From NCBI GenBank assembly GCA_002315855.1, contig DCIG01000040.1:35132-99131 (forward strand): a stretch of DNA of 64,000 nt, in the 5' to 3' direction. Positions 18,803 through 28,445 of the stretch are shown here, piece by piece (the first letter of the stretch is position 1; each line of letters opens with the position of its first letter). The position numbers and the translations under genes were made by a program. The notes beneath the pieces are model-generated. The model worked only from the letters and a program-made list of their open reading frames with translations, made no database searches and was not told the origin of the DNA. This stretch comes from Lentisphaeria bacterium UBA1732 (lineage in GTDB: Bacteria; Verrucomicrobiota; Lentisphaeria; Victivallales; UBA1829).

Positions 18803-19987
18803 TTACTGCTTCAGCGATTTGACGAAGTGCTCAATCTTATCCATCGCCAAACGGATTTCGTCCATGGATGTGGCATAGGAGCAACGGATATAGCCCTCGC
18901 CGCACGCGCCGAAAGCGCTGCCCGGCACAACGGCGACACATTCACGGTTCAGCAATTCTTCCGCAAAATCCTGAGACGACAGTCCAGTCGACTGAATGTT
19001 CGGGAAGACATAGAAAGCGCCGTGAGGATTGACGCATGGAAGCCCGATTTCATTGAAACGGGAGACAATCAGATTGCGGCGGGCTTTGTACTGTTCCACC
19101 ATATTCTGCATATCGGGGATGGCGTTTTTCAGAGCTTCTTCCGCCGCATACTGGGCCGTAATGGGAGCACACAGCATCGAATACTGGTGAATTTTCATCA
19201 TGGCATCAATGATCTGCGCAGGACCGCAGGCATACCCGATACGGAATCCGGTCATGGCAAACGCCTTGGAGAAGCCATGCAGAAAAATCGTGCGTTCCTT
19301 CATGCCGGGGAGAGAGGCAATGGAGTCCATGCTGTCGGAATCGTAGTGAAGTTCCGAATAAATCTGGTCGGCAATCACCAGCAAATCATGACGGACGGCA
19401 ATTTCAGCAATTGCGGCAGACTGTTCCGGCGTGAGAAGCGCGCCGGTCGGGTTGCACGGGAAATTCAGGATAATCGCTTTCGTCCGCGGAGTGATGGCTT
19501 TTTCCAAGTCGGCGGGGCTCAGTGCGAACTCATTTTTTTCATGCGTATCCACGGGAACCGCAACGCCATGCGCCATTTTGATTTCGGCATTGTAGGAAAC
19601 ATAGCACGGCTCATGATAAATGATTTCATCGCCCGGCTCCGTGATGGCACGGATGACTAAATCGAAAGCCTCGCTGACGCCGACGGTAACAATACATTCC
19701 TTCTGCGGGTCATACTGCAAATTGAAATATTTATTCACATAAGAGCAAATTGCCTTGCGGAGGGAGAGCAAACCGAGGTTGGAAGTGTAGCTGGTGCGGC
19801 CGCGTTCCAAAGAATAAATCGCGGATTCGCAAATGGTCCATGGCGATACGAAATCAGGCTCGCCAATTCCCAGAGAAATCACGTTATCCATGGTATTGAC
19901 GAGGTCAAAAAATTTGCGAATGCCGCTTTTCGGCAAAACATCGATGTGTTCGGCAACAAAGTTACGGCACGATTTTGAGTCGTTCAT
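18803..19987 (-). CDS. Class I/II PLP-dependent aminotransferase
   Basis: A 394-residue fold-type I aminotransferase of the aspartate aminotransferase superfamily, MalY/PatA or alanine-aspartate branch. The PLP lysine is in HGFSKAFAMTG, the NPTG motif in FPCNPTGAL, and the carboxylate-binding arginine in YIRCSY near the C-terminus. The start overlaps the end of the preceding Lrp-like regulator gene by 26 nt, suggesting coupled expression and possible control by an amino acid sensed by that regulator. The exact amino donor cannot be assigned from sequence. Confidence 0.88.
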   Translation of the reverse strand: MNDSKSCRNFVAEHIDVLPKSGIRKFFDLVNTMDNVISLGIGEPDFVSPWTICESAIYSLERGRTSYTSNLGLLSLRKAICSYVNKYFNLQYDPQKECIVTVGVSEAFDLVIRAITEPGDEIIYHEPCYVSYNAEIKMAHGVAVPVDTHEKNEFALSPADLEKAITPRTKAIILNFPCNPTGALLTPEQSAAIAEIAVRHDLLVIADQIYSELHYDSDSMDSIASLPGMKERTIFLHGFSKAFAMTGFRIGYACGPAQIIDAMMKIHQYSMLCAPITAQYAAEEALKNAIPDMQNMVEQYKARRNLIVSRFNEIGLPCVNPHGAFYVFPNIQSTGLSSQDFAEELLNRECVAVVPGSAFGACGEGYIRCSYATSMDEIRLAMDKIEHFVKSLKQ

Positions 19988-20456
19988 TTTTCTCCTCCTC
20001 CTGAAACAAAATGCCAGCTTCTTTATACTTTTTCAGCAGGAAATGAGTTCCTGTGCCTAAAACGCCGTCAATGGTAGCGAGCTTGCTTGCGACGAACATG
20101 GCGACTTCATTCAGGTTATTCCCTTTGACCTCGACCATGAGGTCATAACCGCCGGACATGAGGTACAGCGAGACGACCTGCGGGAATTTGCTCAAACGGC
20201 GTGCAATCCGGTCAAAACCGCCATCACGTTCGGGACGGACATGCACCTCAATAATCGCCTTGACTTCGCTGTTTTCGAGTTCACCCTCCTGAATCACCGC
20301 ATGGTAGCCGAGAATCGAGTGTTCCCGTTCGAGGCGGGCGACTTCTGCGGCGGCTTCTGCGGCGGTAATATTGAATTGCAGTGCCAAATCATCGGGAGAC
20401 AGCTTGCCATTCGCCGCAAGCGCCTTCAAAATACCTTTTGTGATTTCATCTTTCAT
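19962..20456 (-). CDS. Lrp/AsnC family transcriptional regulator
   Basis: A 164-residue protein with an N-terminal winged helix-turn-helix (residues about 8-55) and a C-terminal RAM/ligand-binding domain containing VYSLYLMSGGYDLMVEV-like sequence. Such regulators respond to amino acids or their metabolites. Its gene overlaps the downstream aminotransferase gene, so that enzyme is a likely target or co-regulated partner. A C-terminal tail rich in lysine and glutamate is longer than usual. It lies 38 nt downstream of gmhB on the same strand. Confidence 0.87.
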   Translation of the reverse strand: MKDEITKGILKALAANGKLSPDDLALQFNITAAEAAAEVARLEREHSILGYHAVIQEGELENSEVKAIIEVHVRPERDGGFDRIARRLSKFPQVVSLYLMSGGYDLMVEVKGNNLNEVAMFVASKLATIDGVLGTGTHFLLKKYKEAGILFQEEEKNERLKIVP

Positions 20457-20494
20457 TGGAATCTCCTATTTTTTTCGGGGTCATCAAATACAGG

Positions 20495-21061
20495 TCAAAC
20501 GGGGAACTTCCGCAAGAGAGCCATAACCGCCGAAAGCACATCCGGCTCATCCGCGATTTTCCCCGTGAAACCATCCAGTTTCTGCTCATTTCCGTGTCCG
20601 GTGCGAACCAAAGCGGCGGCATAGCATCCGGCATTTTGTCCGGCTCTGACATCATCGGTCTTGTCGCCGATCATGTAGGATTCGGACAAATTGAGGTCCA
20701 TTTCCGCCGCCGCCCGGAGGAGCATCCCCGGCGCAGGCTTGCGGCAATCACAGGCAACCGCGTACTGCGGAACGGAGCCTTTCGGATGATGGAAACAATA
20801 GTAGGACGCGTCAACTTCGGCATGTTCCGCTTTCAGGAGAGCATTCATGCGGGCTTCCACGGCTTTCAAATCATCGGGCGTAAAATAACCGCGGGCAATC
20901 CCGGACTGATTGGACACGACCACGATTTTGAATCCGGCATCACGCATTCTGCGAATAGCCTCCGGCGCACCGGGACACAAGTGAACCAAATCGGGGTCCT
21001 TCAAGTAATTGGCTTCCTCCACGAGGACGCCGTCACGGTCAAAAAAACATGCTTTGTACAT
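20495..21061 (-). CDS. gmhB: D-glycero-D-manno-heptose-1,7-bisphosphate 7-phosphatase (GmhB)
   Basis: A 188-residue HAD phosphatase that removes the 7-phosphate from heptose bisphosphate on the way to ADP-heptose for lipopolysaccharide core. It shows the catalytic FFDRDGVL, the SNQSG motif, the zinc-binding CFHHP...CDCRKPAPGM loop that marks GmhB, and GDKTDDV. I chose ATG 21061 because GGAGG is 9 nt upstream; a longer in-frame start at 21220 would read through the repeat at 21125. It implies a Gram-negative envelope. It is the first gene of a minus-strand group with the Lrp-like regulator and aminotransferase. Confidence 0.9.
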   Translation of the reverse strand: MYKACFFDRDGVLVEEANYLKDPDLVHLCPGAPEAIRRMRDAGFKIVVVSNQSGIARGYFTPDDLKAVEARMNALLKAEHAEVDASYYCFHHPKGSVPQYAVACDCRKPAPGMLLRAAAEMDLNLSESYMIGDKTDDVRAGQNAGCYAAALVRTGHGNEQKLDGFTGKIADEPDVLSAVMALLRKFPV

Positions 21062-21124
21062 TGATCTTTCCTCCGGGCAATGCTTTTCCGATTCAAAAAC
21101 CGGAGAAAAGCAGATGTCCATAAA

Positions 21125-21283
21125 GCTAAATTCAAAAGTCCGGCCATAATCTTCGGAAATCTCTTCCGCATTTGTCAGAGAGCATTTCCGGCGGCTGAAA
21201 GTTCCAAGCAGCCACCTCAAACCACTTCCGGCAACTGCACGGAGATTTTTCCAAATTTTCAGCCAACGACTTCCTGAATCAGC
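21125..21283. repeat. Dispersed intergenic repeat, full copy 2 (about 159 bp)
   Basis: It begins GCTAAATTCAAAAGT and ends ACTTCCTGAATCAGC, imperfect inverted ends. Internal blocks GGAAATCTCTTC, GCATTTGTCAGAGAG, CATTTCCGGCGGCTGAA and CAGCCACCTCAAAC align with the copies at 16920 and 28446 in the same orientation. It lies between the gmhB start and the TPR gene terminator. Confidence 0.75.
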
Positions 21284-21291
21284 TTCTTAAA

Positions 21292-21332
21292 CAAAAAACA
21301 GCCGGATTTCCCTGCGGAAAACCCGGACTGTT
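21292..21332 (-). terminator. Terminator of the TPR protein gene
   Basis: On the minus strand an imperfect hairpin (AACAG...CTGTT outer arms, TTTCC...GGAAA inner arms, loop CTGC) is followed by TTTTTT. It lies about 30 nt after the TPR gene stop. Confidence 0.65.
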
Positions 21333-21363
21333 GTGAAAACGGCTGACACGGGACGCCGGGCAA

Positions 21364-22776
21364 TTATGCCTGGGCGTTCTTCGCTGCGTAATAGTCGTTG
21401 ATTTTCTTTTCGATATCCATGTATTTGATATCGACAGAATAGATTTGCTTGAAGCAGTCGACCGCCTCCTGACCGCGCTTCATCTGCTCGTAGGTGCAGC
21501 CGAGGTAGTACAGAGTGGCCATCTTGTCCGGAGTCATAGTCGGCATGTCCTGCAAGGCACGATTGAACTGCTCGATTGCCATATCGAACTGCTTCTTCGC
21601 GGCAAAGCAGCGACCGAGGTAGACGATTGCAATCAGGCGGTGCTGCGGGTTGCGCTGAGCGATCTGGAACTGTTCCAGTGCGCCATCCACATTTTGCCCC
21701 TCCCAAAGGAGTTCGGCATATTCAAAACGAATCTGCAAATCGTTCGGGTACATACGGATACGGTCGTGGTAACGTTCCATGCGATAATCGTAGGTGGCCT
21801 GCTTGCGTGCATCGATTTCTTCCTGAGGACGACCTTCGGCAATCATCTTTTCCACATCGCGTTCGCTGATGAGGACATTGGCCTTTTCGATGGCCTTGTC
21901 GATGGCGGGGTCAAGCGTACCCATCTTCTTGACAATCCAGTTGTAAGTTTCAATCGCCTGTTCAAATTCACCGGCACGGACCTGAAGTTCAGCGAGACGG
22001 CGGCGGAGGTCGATGGATTCGTTGCCATCGGCGATGTCTTTCTGATATTTCTCAATCATGTCGCGGATATCATCGTCGGCACGAATGATACGGTCGCCCT
22101 GATCGTTGTTGGACTTATTGAGGTTCTTGGTGAAGTCTTTCTTGGAGCCGGGCTTTTCATCCCATTTACCCTTTTCCATGGAGGCAAGAGCGGCGGCTTC
22201 GCGGAGGAGAGCCAGCTTTTCCAGGTCATCGGGGTATTTTTCGGCAAGTTTCTGTCGAATCTGGAGATATTTGACGCCCTCGCCGGCGGACTTGTAAAAC
22301 TCGCCCAGCTTGACGATATTGGCTTCGTTCTTGTCATCGCGTTCGACAATCAGCTCGAAGGCTTCCACAGAGATAAAGGGAGCATCGAGTTTTTTGCCGG
22401 CTTCGGAAAGGACGTTCAGAGCCGCATTGTTGTAGACATACAGAGAAAGAGCTTCTTCCGCGACGGCCATTGCTTCCAGAGGCTTCTTGCTCAAAGCGGC
22501 GGCTTTCGCAGTGAATTTCAAACTTTTGACCGTAGCAATGATTTTCTTCACGGCGTTCAGCTTGCCGGCATATTCGCGTTCAGCATCACGAAGCTGCTGA
22601 CGGGCATCAATAAATCCGGGGTCACGCTGGACGATGTTTTTGAAAAGGGCAATAGAATATTGCAGAGTGCTGATATTTCCATCAGTTTTGCTCTGATTGC
22701 GAACCGTAATCGCCTTTGTATAGGCAGATTTCACGGCGTTGGACACATCTTTCAGTGTCTTTTTTTCGATAGCCAT
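21364..22776 (-). CDS. Tetratricopeptide repeat protein
   Basis: A 470-residue cytoplasmic protein with TPR-type helical repeats at the N-terminus (residues about 40-130) and more clearly near residues 330-450, where alternating A-x-Y/F and G-x-A patterns occur (LGRCFAAKKQFDMAIEQF, LGCTYEQMKRGQEAVDCF). The central part is charged, with a region around 215-260 that looks unstructured. No enzymatic domain or signal peptide is seen. It is transcribed divergently from mnmE across a 117-bp intergenic region. It probably acts as a scaffold; the partner is unknown. Confidence 0.7.
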   Translation of the reverse strand: MAIEKKTLKDVSNAVKSAYTKAITVRNQSKTDGNISTLQYSIALFKNIVQRDPGFIDARQQLRDAEREYAGKLNAVKKIIATVKSLKFTAKAAALSKKPLEAMAVAEEALSLYVYNNAALNVLSEAGKKLDAPFISVEAFELIVERDDKNEANIVKLGEFYKSAGEGVKYLQIRQKLAEKYPDDLEKLALLREAAALASMEKGKWDEKPGSKKDFTKNLNKSNNDQGDRIIRADDDIRDMIEKYQKDIADGNESIDLRRRLAELQVRAGEFEQAIETYNWIVKKMGTLDPAIDKAIEKANVLISERDVEKMIAEGRPQEEIDARKQATYDYRMERYHDRIRMYPNDLQIRFEYAELLWEGQNVDGALEQFQIAQRNPQHRLIAIVYLGRCFAAKKQFDMAIEQFNRALQDMPTMTPDKMATLYYLGCTYEQMKRGQEAVDCFKQIYSVDIKYMDIEKKINDYYAAKNAQA

Positions 22777-22797
22777 TAGTAAATTACTCCCAGTGGA

Positions 22798-22826
22798 TTG
22801 AAAAATTCATGTTTCAGGTGTATAAT
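22798..22826 (+). promoter_or_regulatory. Promoter of mnmE
   Basis: TTGAAA (22798-22803) and TATAAT (22821-22826) are spaced exactly 17 bp, a near-consensus sigma-70 type promoter about 60 nt before the mnmE start. Confidence 0.7.
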
Positions 22827-22893
22827 ACTTTAATAATACTACATTTTTCCGCAAAAATCAAGCGGTATTCTGAATTTTTCTCGGAGATTTCTT

Positions 22894-24258
22894 ATGTTTG
22901 AGGCAGAAAATCAAACAATTGCCGCGGTTTGCACCGGACACGGGGGGGCATTAAGCATCCTGCGAATATCCGGCGAACATGCACTCGACGTTCTGAAACG
23001 GATTCGTTTCGGGCGTGTCGAACCATCGCGGGAGACGGCCCGGCAAATGCTCTACGGGCATCTGGGAAGTCCGGACGGAGAGCCATGCCTGGCGGTTTTC
23101 ATGCCCGGCCCGCACAGCTACACCGGCGAAGACGTTGCCGAAATCCAGTGCCACGGCGGAGCATTCGCCGCAGGACGAGCCCTGAAACTCGCACTTGACG
23201 CAGGAGCAAGACAGGCGGGGAACGGCGAATTCACGCGCCGTGCATTTCTCAACGGGAAACTTGACCTGACACAGGCGGAAGGCGTTATGGAGCTGATTTC
23301 GGCAGGGAGCGAACAGGCAGGACTGCTTGCGGAACGCCAGCTGAACGGCTGTCTGGGCAACCGCATCCGGGAAACACGAGGACGCATCGTCGAGCTTCTC
23401 GCGGAATGTGAATCGAGGCTGGATTTTTCCGAAGAAGATCTGGACTGGACGGAACCGGAAGAATTCAAACAGCAAATCGAGGCACAGCGGGAAATCGTGG
23501 AACAGCTCGCCGAAACTTCCCGTGCGGGGTCCATCATCCGAGACGGAGTCCGGCTTGTCATCGCGGGACCGCCCAATGCAGGGAAATCCAGCCTCATGAA
23601 CCGAATGCTGGGGTATGAGAGGGCAATCGTAACGGAAATTCCCGGCACGACACGCGACACGCTGGAAGAATCCGTAATTCTGCAAGGAATCCGGTACAGA
23701 CTGACCGACACCGCAGGACTTCGAGCAGAAACGAGCGATCCGGTGGAAGTGCTGGGCATACAGCGTTCCCGCGAAACCATGCGAACCGCCGATCTGGTGG
23801 TCTGGCTGCTGGATGCGTCATCGCCGGAAACAGCACAGGCACAAATCGAGGAGATGAAACACACCATACCTGATGGGGCGGTTCTGATTCCATGCTGGAA
23901 CAAAATCGATTTGAAAACGAATGCGGAAGCTCTGCCGGCGACAATGCCAAAAGCGGAGTTCATTTCCGCCCGAACCGGAGACGGTTTCGAGACCTTGACA
24001 GCCCGTCTGGCCTCCGAAGTATGGCACGGGAAACTGGAATCGACGCCGGATTATGCCGTAACGGAACGCCATGCGGCACTTCTGCGGCAGGCGGCAGGAC
24101 ATCTGGCGGATGCAGAACACGAAACGGAAATCGAGGCATGGGAACTTGCGGGAAGCGCCCTGCGAAGTGCGGCGGAGCAAATCGGGAGCATTACCGGGGA
24201 AACCGTTACACCGGATGTGCTGGACGAGATATTCTCACGATTCTGCATCGGGAAATAA
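22894..24258 (+). CDS. mnmE: tRNA modification GTPase MnmE
   Basis: MnmE, with MnmG, installs the 5-carboxymethylaminomethyl group on wobble uridines of tRNA. The 454-residue protein has the N-terminal folate-binding domain (GGALSILRISG, HSYTGEDVAE), the helical domain, a G domain with GPPNAGKSSL, DTAG and NKID, and the canonical C-terminal CIGK with its catalytic cysteine. CGGAGA precedes ATG 22894. mnmG is not in the window. Confidence 0.96.
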   Translation: MFEAENQTIAAVCTGHGGALSILRISGEHALDVLKRIRFGRVEPSRETARQMLYGHLGSPDGEPCLAVFMPGPHSYTGEDVAEIQCHGGAFAAGRALKLALDAGARQAGNGEFTRRAFLNGKLDLTQAEGVMELISAGSEQAGLLAERQLNGCLGNRIRETRGRIVELLAECESRLDFSEEDLDWTEPEEFKQQIEAQREIVEQLAETSRAGSIIRDGVRLVIAGPPNAGKSSLMNRMLGYERAIVTEIPGTTRDTLEESVILQGIRYRLTDTAGLRAETSDPVEVLGIQRSRETMRTADLVVWLLDASSPETAQAQIEEMKHTIPDGAVLIPCWNKIDLKTNAEALPATMPKAEFISARTGDGFETLTARLASEVWHGKLESTPDYAVTERHAALLRQAAGHLADAEHETEIEAWELAGSALRSAAEQIGSITGETVTPDVLDEIFSRFCIGK

Positions 24259-24342
24259 GCCAAAGGGGAGCTTCATTCATTGGGGATATTGTCTTCCATT
24301 CCGAATAAACAGAGATACGCTTGAGTTTTTTTCTTTTCGGAT

Positions 24343-24371
24343 TTGCACTTTCAGTAAAACGGATGTATGTT
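24343..24371 (+). promoter_or_regulatory. Candidate promoter of the membrane TPR-like gene
   Basis: TTGCAC (24343-24348) and TATGTT (24366-24371) are separated by 17 bp, giving a leader of roughly 140 nt that contains the hairpin at 24439. Confidence 0.45.
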
Positions 24372-24438
24372 ATTTAGGGCATCTTTATTAATTTTTGAAT
24401 AAGGATACCCTTTCTTTATGCAACCGAGAATCTGAAGT

Positions 24439-24481
24439 ATACCTCTGAGCAATGAGCATCGAGTTTTCTCTTGAGAGGTAT
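24439..24481 (+). promoter_or_regulatory. Hairpin in the leader of the membrane TPR-like gene
   Basis: ATACCTCT at 24439-24446 pairs perfectly with AGAGGTAT at 24474-24481 around a 27-nt loop. No T-run follows, so it is not a simple terminator. It sits 38 nt before the start codon and may affect mRNA stability or translation. Confidence 0.4.
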
Positions 24482-24519
24482 CCGAAACAAAACGCCTATT
24501 TTAGAAAGGTACTGGCATC

Positions 24520-25323
24520 ATGCTTACCCTGATTTGTTCCATTATCGTTGCCGCACTGGTCGGAGCTGTTACCTACAAAGTTCTGCCTGTATCAGCACTG
24601 GTCATTCTTCTGACGCTCGTCATTTTGCTGTGCCACGTTCTGGCGACATTCCTTCTGCGCATGTACGCGAAGAAAGTGAACCTGAAAATGCAGGGGATGA
24701 TGATGGAAATCCAGCAGAAACTCCAAGGGATGCAGAACCGCATGATGCACCGTCCCACGGGGACACCGAAGCAGATGATGCAGCAGATTGAACGCGAGCA
24801 GAATGCAGGAATCGAACGCATGATTGAGGCACTGGAGCTGTTCAAGCCGCTCTATCCGTGGAGTTTCTTCATGAAACGCCAAGTGAACACCATGAGAATG
24901 GCGTTTCTATTCCAGCAGAAAAAATTTGATGAAGTGGATGCCCTGCTCCCGAAATGCCTGATCATGGATGTACAGAGCGTGTGCATCAAACTGGTTCGCA
25001 TGTACAAAAACAACGATGCGGGACTGGATAAATTCTTCAAGAAAAAAACACGGCACATCCGCGCCAATGCGGGAAACACGCTTCTTTACGCGGCCTATTC
25101 CTGGATGCTGGTCCAGCAGGAACGCTATGAAGACGCCATCAAGGTGCTTCAGGATGCCAAGGTCAAAACCTGCGGGAATGAAGTGCTGAGCCGCAACCTC
25201 GATTTGCTGGCGAACCGCAAATTCAAACAGTTCTCGAACAATGCGCTTGCGGAACAATGGTATGCCCTCATGCTGGAAGAACCCAGACAAATGCGCGTCC
25301 AGCAGCAAATGCGCTACCGCTGA
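24520..25323 (+). CDS. Membrane-anchored protein with TPR-like tail, unknown function
   Basis: A 267-residue protein with two N-terminal membrane segments (residues about 1-20 and 25-46). A methionine- and glutamine-rich amphipathic stretch (MQGMMMEIQQKLQGMQ) follows, then a helical domain with one or two TPR-like repeats (LLYAAYSWMLVQQERYEDAIKVL). I do not recognise a named family. It is followed 29 nt later by the Minf_1886-type gene, so both probably form one transcript from the promoter at 24343. Confidence 0.65.
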   Translation: MLTLICSIIVAALVGAVTYKVLPVSALVILLTLVILLCHVLATFLLRMYAKKVNLKMQGMMMEIQQKLQGMQNRMMHRPTGTPKQMMQQIEREQNAGIERMIEALELFKPLYPWSFFMKRQVNTMRMAFLFQQKKFDEVDALLPKCLIMDVQSVCIKLVRMYKNNDAGLDKFFKKKTRHIRANAGNTLLYAAYSWMLVQQERYEDAIKVLQDAKVKTCGNEVLSRNLDLLANRKFKQFSNNALAEQWYALMLEEPRQMRVQQQMRYR

Positions 25324-25352
25324 TTCAAACTTCGGCAAAGGGGAAAACCATC

Positions 25353-25805
25353 ATGTCCGCGCCTCGCTGCGACTGGGAGGATGCCCTGAAAACCATCCTC
25401 AAATCGAATTCAGTTTACGACAGTCATGCTTATTTATTCGTGAGCAAGGCTGTAAACTATACGGTTGAAAAATATACGCGCAAAAAGGGAAAACGCAAAT
25501 CGCCCGGTCATCATGTAACAGGGGAAGAGCTGATTCACGGATTTCTCGAACTGCTCATCAGCGATTATTCGGTGTTTGCGCCGGATGTCCTCCTGTACTG
25601 GAATGTCAACACGGGGCATGACATCGGAATCATCGTCTACAATATGATTGAAGCGGGAGTCCTGTCAGCGGCCCCGGATGACCGGCTGGAAGATTTCGAT
25701 GCAGTGGACAATCTGTATGACCTGTGCTCCGAAATCGTGCGCCGCAGCTACGGGCTGTCCGCTTCAGGCATTCCATCCGGTTTGCTCCCCGTTTTAGATG
25801 AGTAA
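25353..25805 (+). CDS. Minf_1886 family protein
   Basis: A 150-residue protein matching the small Minf_1886 family seen widely in PVC and related bacteria; function unknown. Features are the DWEDALKTIL start, the YTVEKY segment, the HVTGEELIHGFLE motif and a C-terminal DLCSEIVRRSYG region. ATG 25353 is preceded by AAAGGGG at 25338; an upstream in-frame start overlaps the previous gene. It is soluble, with no signal peptide. Confidence 0.75.
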   Translation: MSAPRCDWEDALKTILKSNSVYDSHAYLFVSKAVNYTVEKYTRKKGKRKSPGHHVTGEELIHGFLELLISDYSVFAPDVLLYWNVNTGHDIGIIVYNMIEAGVLSAAPDDRLEDFDAVDNLYDLCSEIVRRSYGLSASGIPSGLLPVLDE

Positions 25806-25871
25806 TCCCATGTATGATGTGCATGGAGAACTCAAGGGTACCACAATTCATTGCCATCAAGGATTTCACCG

Positions 25872-28406
25872 ATGAAAAAAACGATCTGCACCCAGCTGCC
25901 TGAAACCTTTGAGTTTCCATCGCAAACGGGGACATCCCTCTTTCTCTGCCCCATGAAACATGTGCGTATCGCCAACGTACTGGCCTACGTCAAAACGGGG
26001 AGCGTCCATGAAGGAAAAGACCTCGGATGCGGGCTTTCCCACTTTCTCGAACACATGATGTTCAGCGGGACCGCGAAATATCCCGGCAAAACGGAAATAT
26101 CCGACAGGGTTACAGCGGCAGGAGGCAATCTGAACGCCTGCACCTCGTATGACTATACGCAATACTACATGACCGTGCCAGCCGATTTTGCACCGGAAGC
26201 ACTGTCCATGCTGGTGGACATGATGCGGAATCCGCTGTTTCCCGAAGATGAATTCACGCGGGAACGCGACGTCATTCTGAAAGAAAGCGCCATGCGCACC
26301 GACAATCCCGATTCGCTCATGTGGGAAGAAATGATGCGCAAGCTGTACTGCGATACACAACGGCGCATTCCCATCATCGGTCTTGACACCATGCTCCCCG
26401 GAGTAACACGCGAAAAGATGCTTGATTATTTCAAGCGCAGATACACGCCCGACCGCATTTTTTTCGTGATAGCCGGAGCCTTCGACGAGGCAAAAATCAA
26501 GCAGACATTCCAAGAGGGAACAGACGGATGGAGCGTTCAATCGTGCATGGACGAACCCGTTCTGTTCCAGCAGGAAAAATCCGGACGCACGTTCTCGCGT
26601 CTGGAATTTCCCGATCCGACAGCGCGAATTTCATTCGGCTGGAATGCGAACAATCTGACCGAGCGCGAACGAGCCGCCCTGACCACATTCTCCAATATTC
26701 TGAGCAGTGAATCCAATCCGCTCTATACGGAACTGAAGACGGAACGGGGAATCGTATCGGATGTCAGTGCCGGACTGGTGCCGTTTCCCGGTCAAAGCTA
26801 TTTCTGCATCAGCGCACAAACCCGCCCGGAACACCTGTCCGCCGTGTCGGAGGGGATACAAAAAGAACTGAACCGCCGCCGCAGTGAACCGGCAACGGAA
26901 GAGGAACTTGCGGAAATCCGCATTTCCAACGAAATGAACCTGATTCAATCTCTCAGCAAGCCGCGCACTCTGGCGGCGGCAATCGCGGGGTCCATCGCAC
27001 TGTCGGGGAACGCCGACTTTGAAGCACGGATCAAGCTCATTCAGAATGTTACAGCAGAGGATATTCGCCAGGTGATTGCGAAAAGTCTCCCCGAAGATTC
27101 CTTCACCTGCGTAACCATGACACCGCCCGAAAAGGCGAAACGGAAAACATCGCGCAAAAAAGCAGACAAAAACATACGCCCGTACCTCGAAACACGCACC
27201 GACGGTCCCACCCTGATTCATTTGGAAGATCACACGCTCCCGCTCATCAATATGACTTTGACTCTGCCGGGCGGCTCGGCATTTGAACGGGAAGACGAAT
27301 GCGGGATTGCTTCGCTGACGGCAGAGTGCATGATGGGCGACAATGCACGGTACAGCGAGCAGGAACTGACCTGTCTGCTGAACGAAAACGCCATTGATTT
27401 CTCGGTGGATACCGGAAGAAATTCGTGCATGGTCTCGTTCAACTGTATGCCCTCGGTATTCAAGCAGGCAGTCGAAGCGACGGCCTCGGTCATGGAACAG
27501 CCGCTTTTCACCGACCATACCGTAGAACGCGAGCGAGAAAATGAGCTTGACGAGTTCAAAAGCGAAATATTATCCCGCGCCGATTCCTACGCAATCAATG
27601 TCATGCTGGAACGGCTTTTCGGCAATTCGCATCCATACGGGCGCTCCCCCGAACAAGTCATTCAGGCATTAACCCAAGCAAACCGCAAAGGCGTTGCAGA
27701 TTATTTTCAAACCCGCATCCGCACACTTTCGGGAGCGGCAATCTCGTTCAGCGGCGACCTGACGCAAGCTCAGGCGCAAGAGGCGGCCAACCGAATTTTT
27801 TCAGCGGGGAAATGGCAGAAGAAATCACCGCGCCGCCCGGCTGTGCCGCCCATGCCCGCAGACACTTCGGCATACAGCTGCACACTGCCGCTGGGACAGA
27901 CCATTACAGCCTGCGGCTTCCGGGCACCGGGAGTGGAGGCGAAAGCGCGCAACGAATGGAGCATCGCAGCAGCCTCGGCAAACAGTATGTCCTCCCATAT
28001 CTTCAAAACAGTACGAGGGACTCACGGGCTGGCATACTACACCTACCTGATGCAAGTCATGGGCTTCGGATGCGGGTGCGGCATCTTCCTGGCCGGAACC
28101 AATCAGGAAAACGCGGCACTGGCACAAAATCTTCTTGCAGAAGAAATCGCGCGACTGGCCTCCACAGGACTGGAACAGGAAGAGTTCGACACCGCCCGCG
28201 CCATGGTGCGATTCTCCATGAACTCATCGAATGTTTTCGATTTGGGGAGACGAGCCTCACTGGAGCAGTATCTCGGAAACGGAGCCATGTCGGTTTGGAA
28301 TGACTACGACAACATTGACGCTGTTACACGCGATGACGTCAACCGCTTCCTGAAAGCCCTGCTGAAAGGCATAAAACCGCTTTCCGTAACCGTTTTTCCG
28401 TCCTAA
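25872..28406 (+). CDS. M16 family zinc peptidase, two-domain
   Basis: An 844-residue protein with two M16 halves. The N-terminal half carries the inverted zinc motif HFLEH (H57, E60, H61) and the downstream glutamate region typical of pitrilysin/insulinase and processing-peptidase families. The C-terminal half (from about residue 440) has the fold without the HxxEH motif, as usual for the inactive partner domain. In many bacteria these halves are separate genes; here they are fused. ATG 25872 follows AAGGA with 8 nt spacing. There is no clear signal peptide, so cytoplasmic peptide turnover is likely. A full repeat copy begins 40 nt after the stop. Confidence 0.88.
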   Translation: MKKTICTQLPETFEFPSQTGTSLFLCPMKHVRIANVLAYVKTGSVHEGKDLGCGLSHFLEHMMFSGTAKYPGKTEISDRVTAAGGNLNACTSYDYTQYYMTVPADFAPEALSMLVDMMRNPLFPEDEFTRERDVILKESAMRTDNPDSLMWEEMMRKLYCDTQRRIPIIGLDTMLPGVTREKMLDYFKRRYTPDRIFFVIAGAFDEAKIKQTFQEGTDGWSVQSCMDEPVLFQQEKSGRTFSRLEFPDPTARISFGWNANNLTERERAALTTFSNILSSESNPLYTELKTERGIVSDVSAGLVPFPGQSYFCISAQTRPEHLSAVSEGIQKELNRRRSEPATEEELAEIRISNEMNLIQSLSKPRTLAAAIAGSIALSGNADFEARIKLIQNVTAEDIRQVIAKSLPEDSFTCVTMTPPEKAKRKTSRKKADKNIRPYLETRTDGPTLIHLEDHTLPLINMTLTLPGGSAFEREDECGIASLTAECMMGDNARYSEQELTCLLNENAIDFSVDTGRNSCMVSFNCMPSVFKQAVEATASVMEQPLFTDHTVERERENELDEFKSEILSRADSYAINVMLERLFGNSHPYGRSPEQVIQALTQANRKGVADYFQTRIRTLSGAAISFSGDLTQAQAQEAANRIFSAGKWQKKSPRRPAVPPMPADTSAYSCTLPLGQTITACGFRAPGVEAKARNEWSIAAASANSMSSHIFKTVRGTHGLAYYTYLMQVMGFGCGCGIFLAGTNQENAALAQNLLAEEIARLASTGLEQEEFDTARAMVRFSMNSSNVFDLGRRASLEQYLGNGAMSVWNDYDNIDAVTRDDVNRFLKALLKGIKPLSVTVFPS

Positions 28407-28445
28407 CGGCAGCTGAAATCCGAATGAATGAAGATATTCTCAAGA

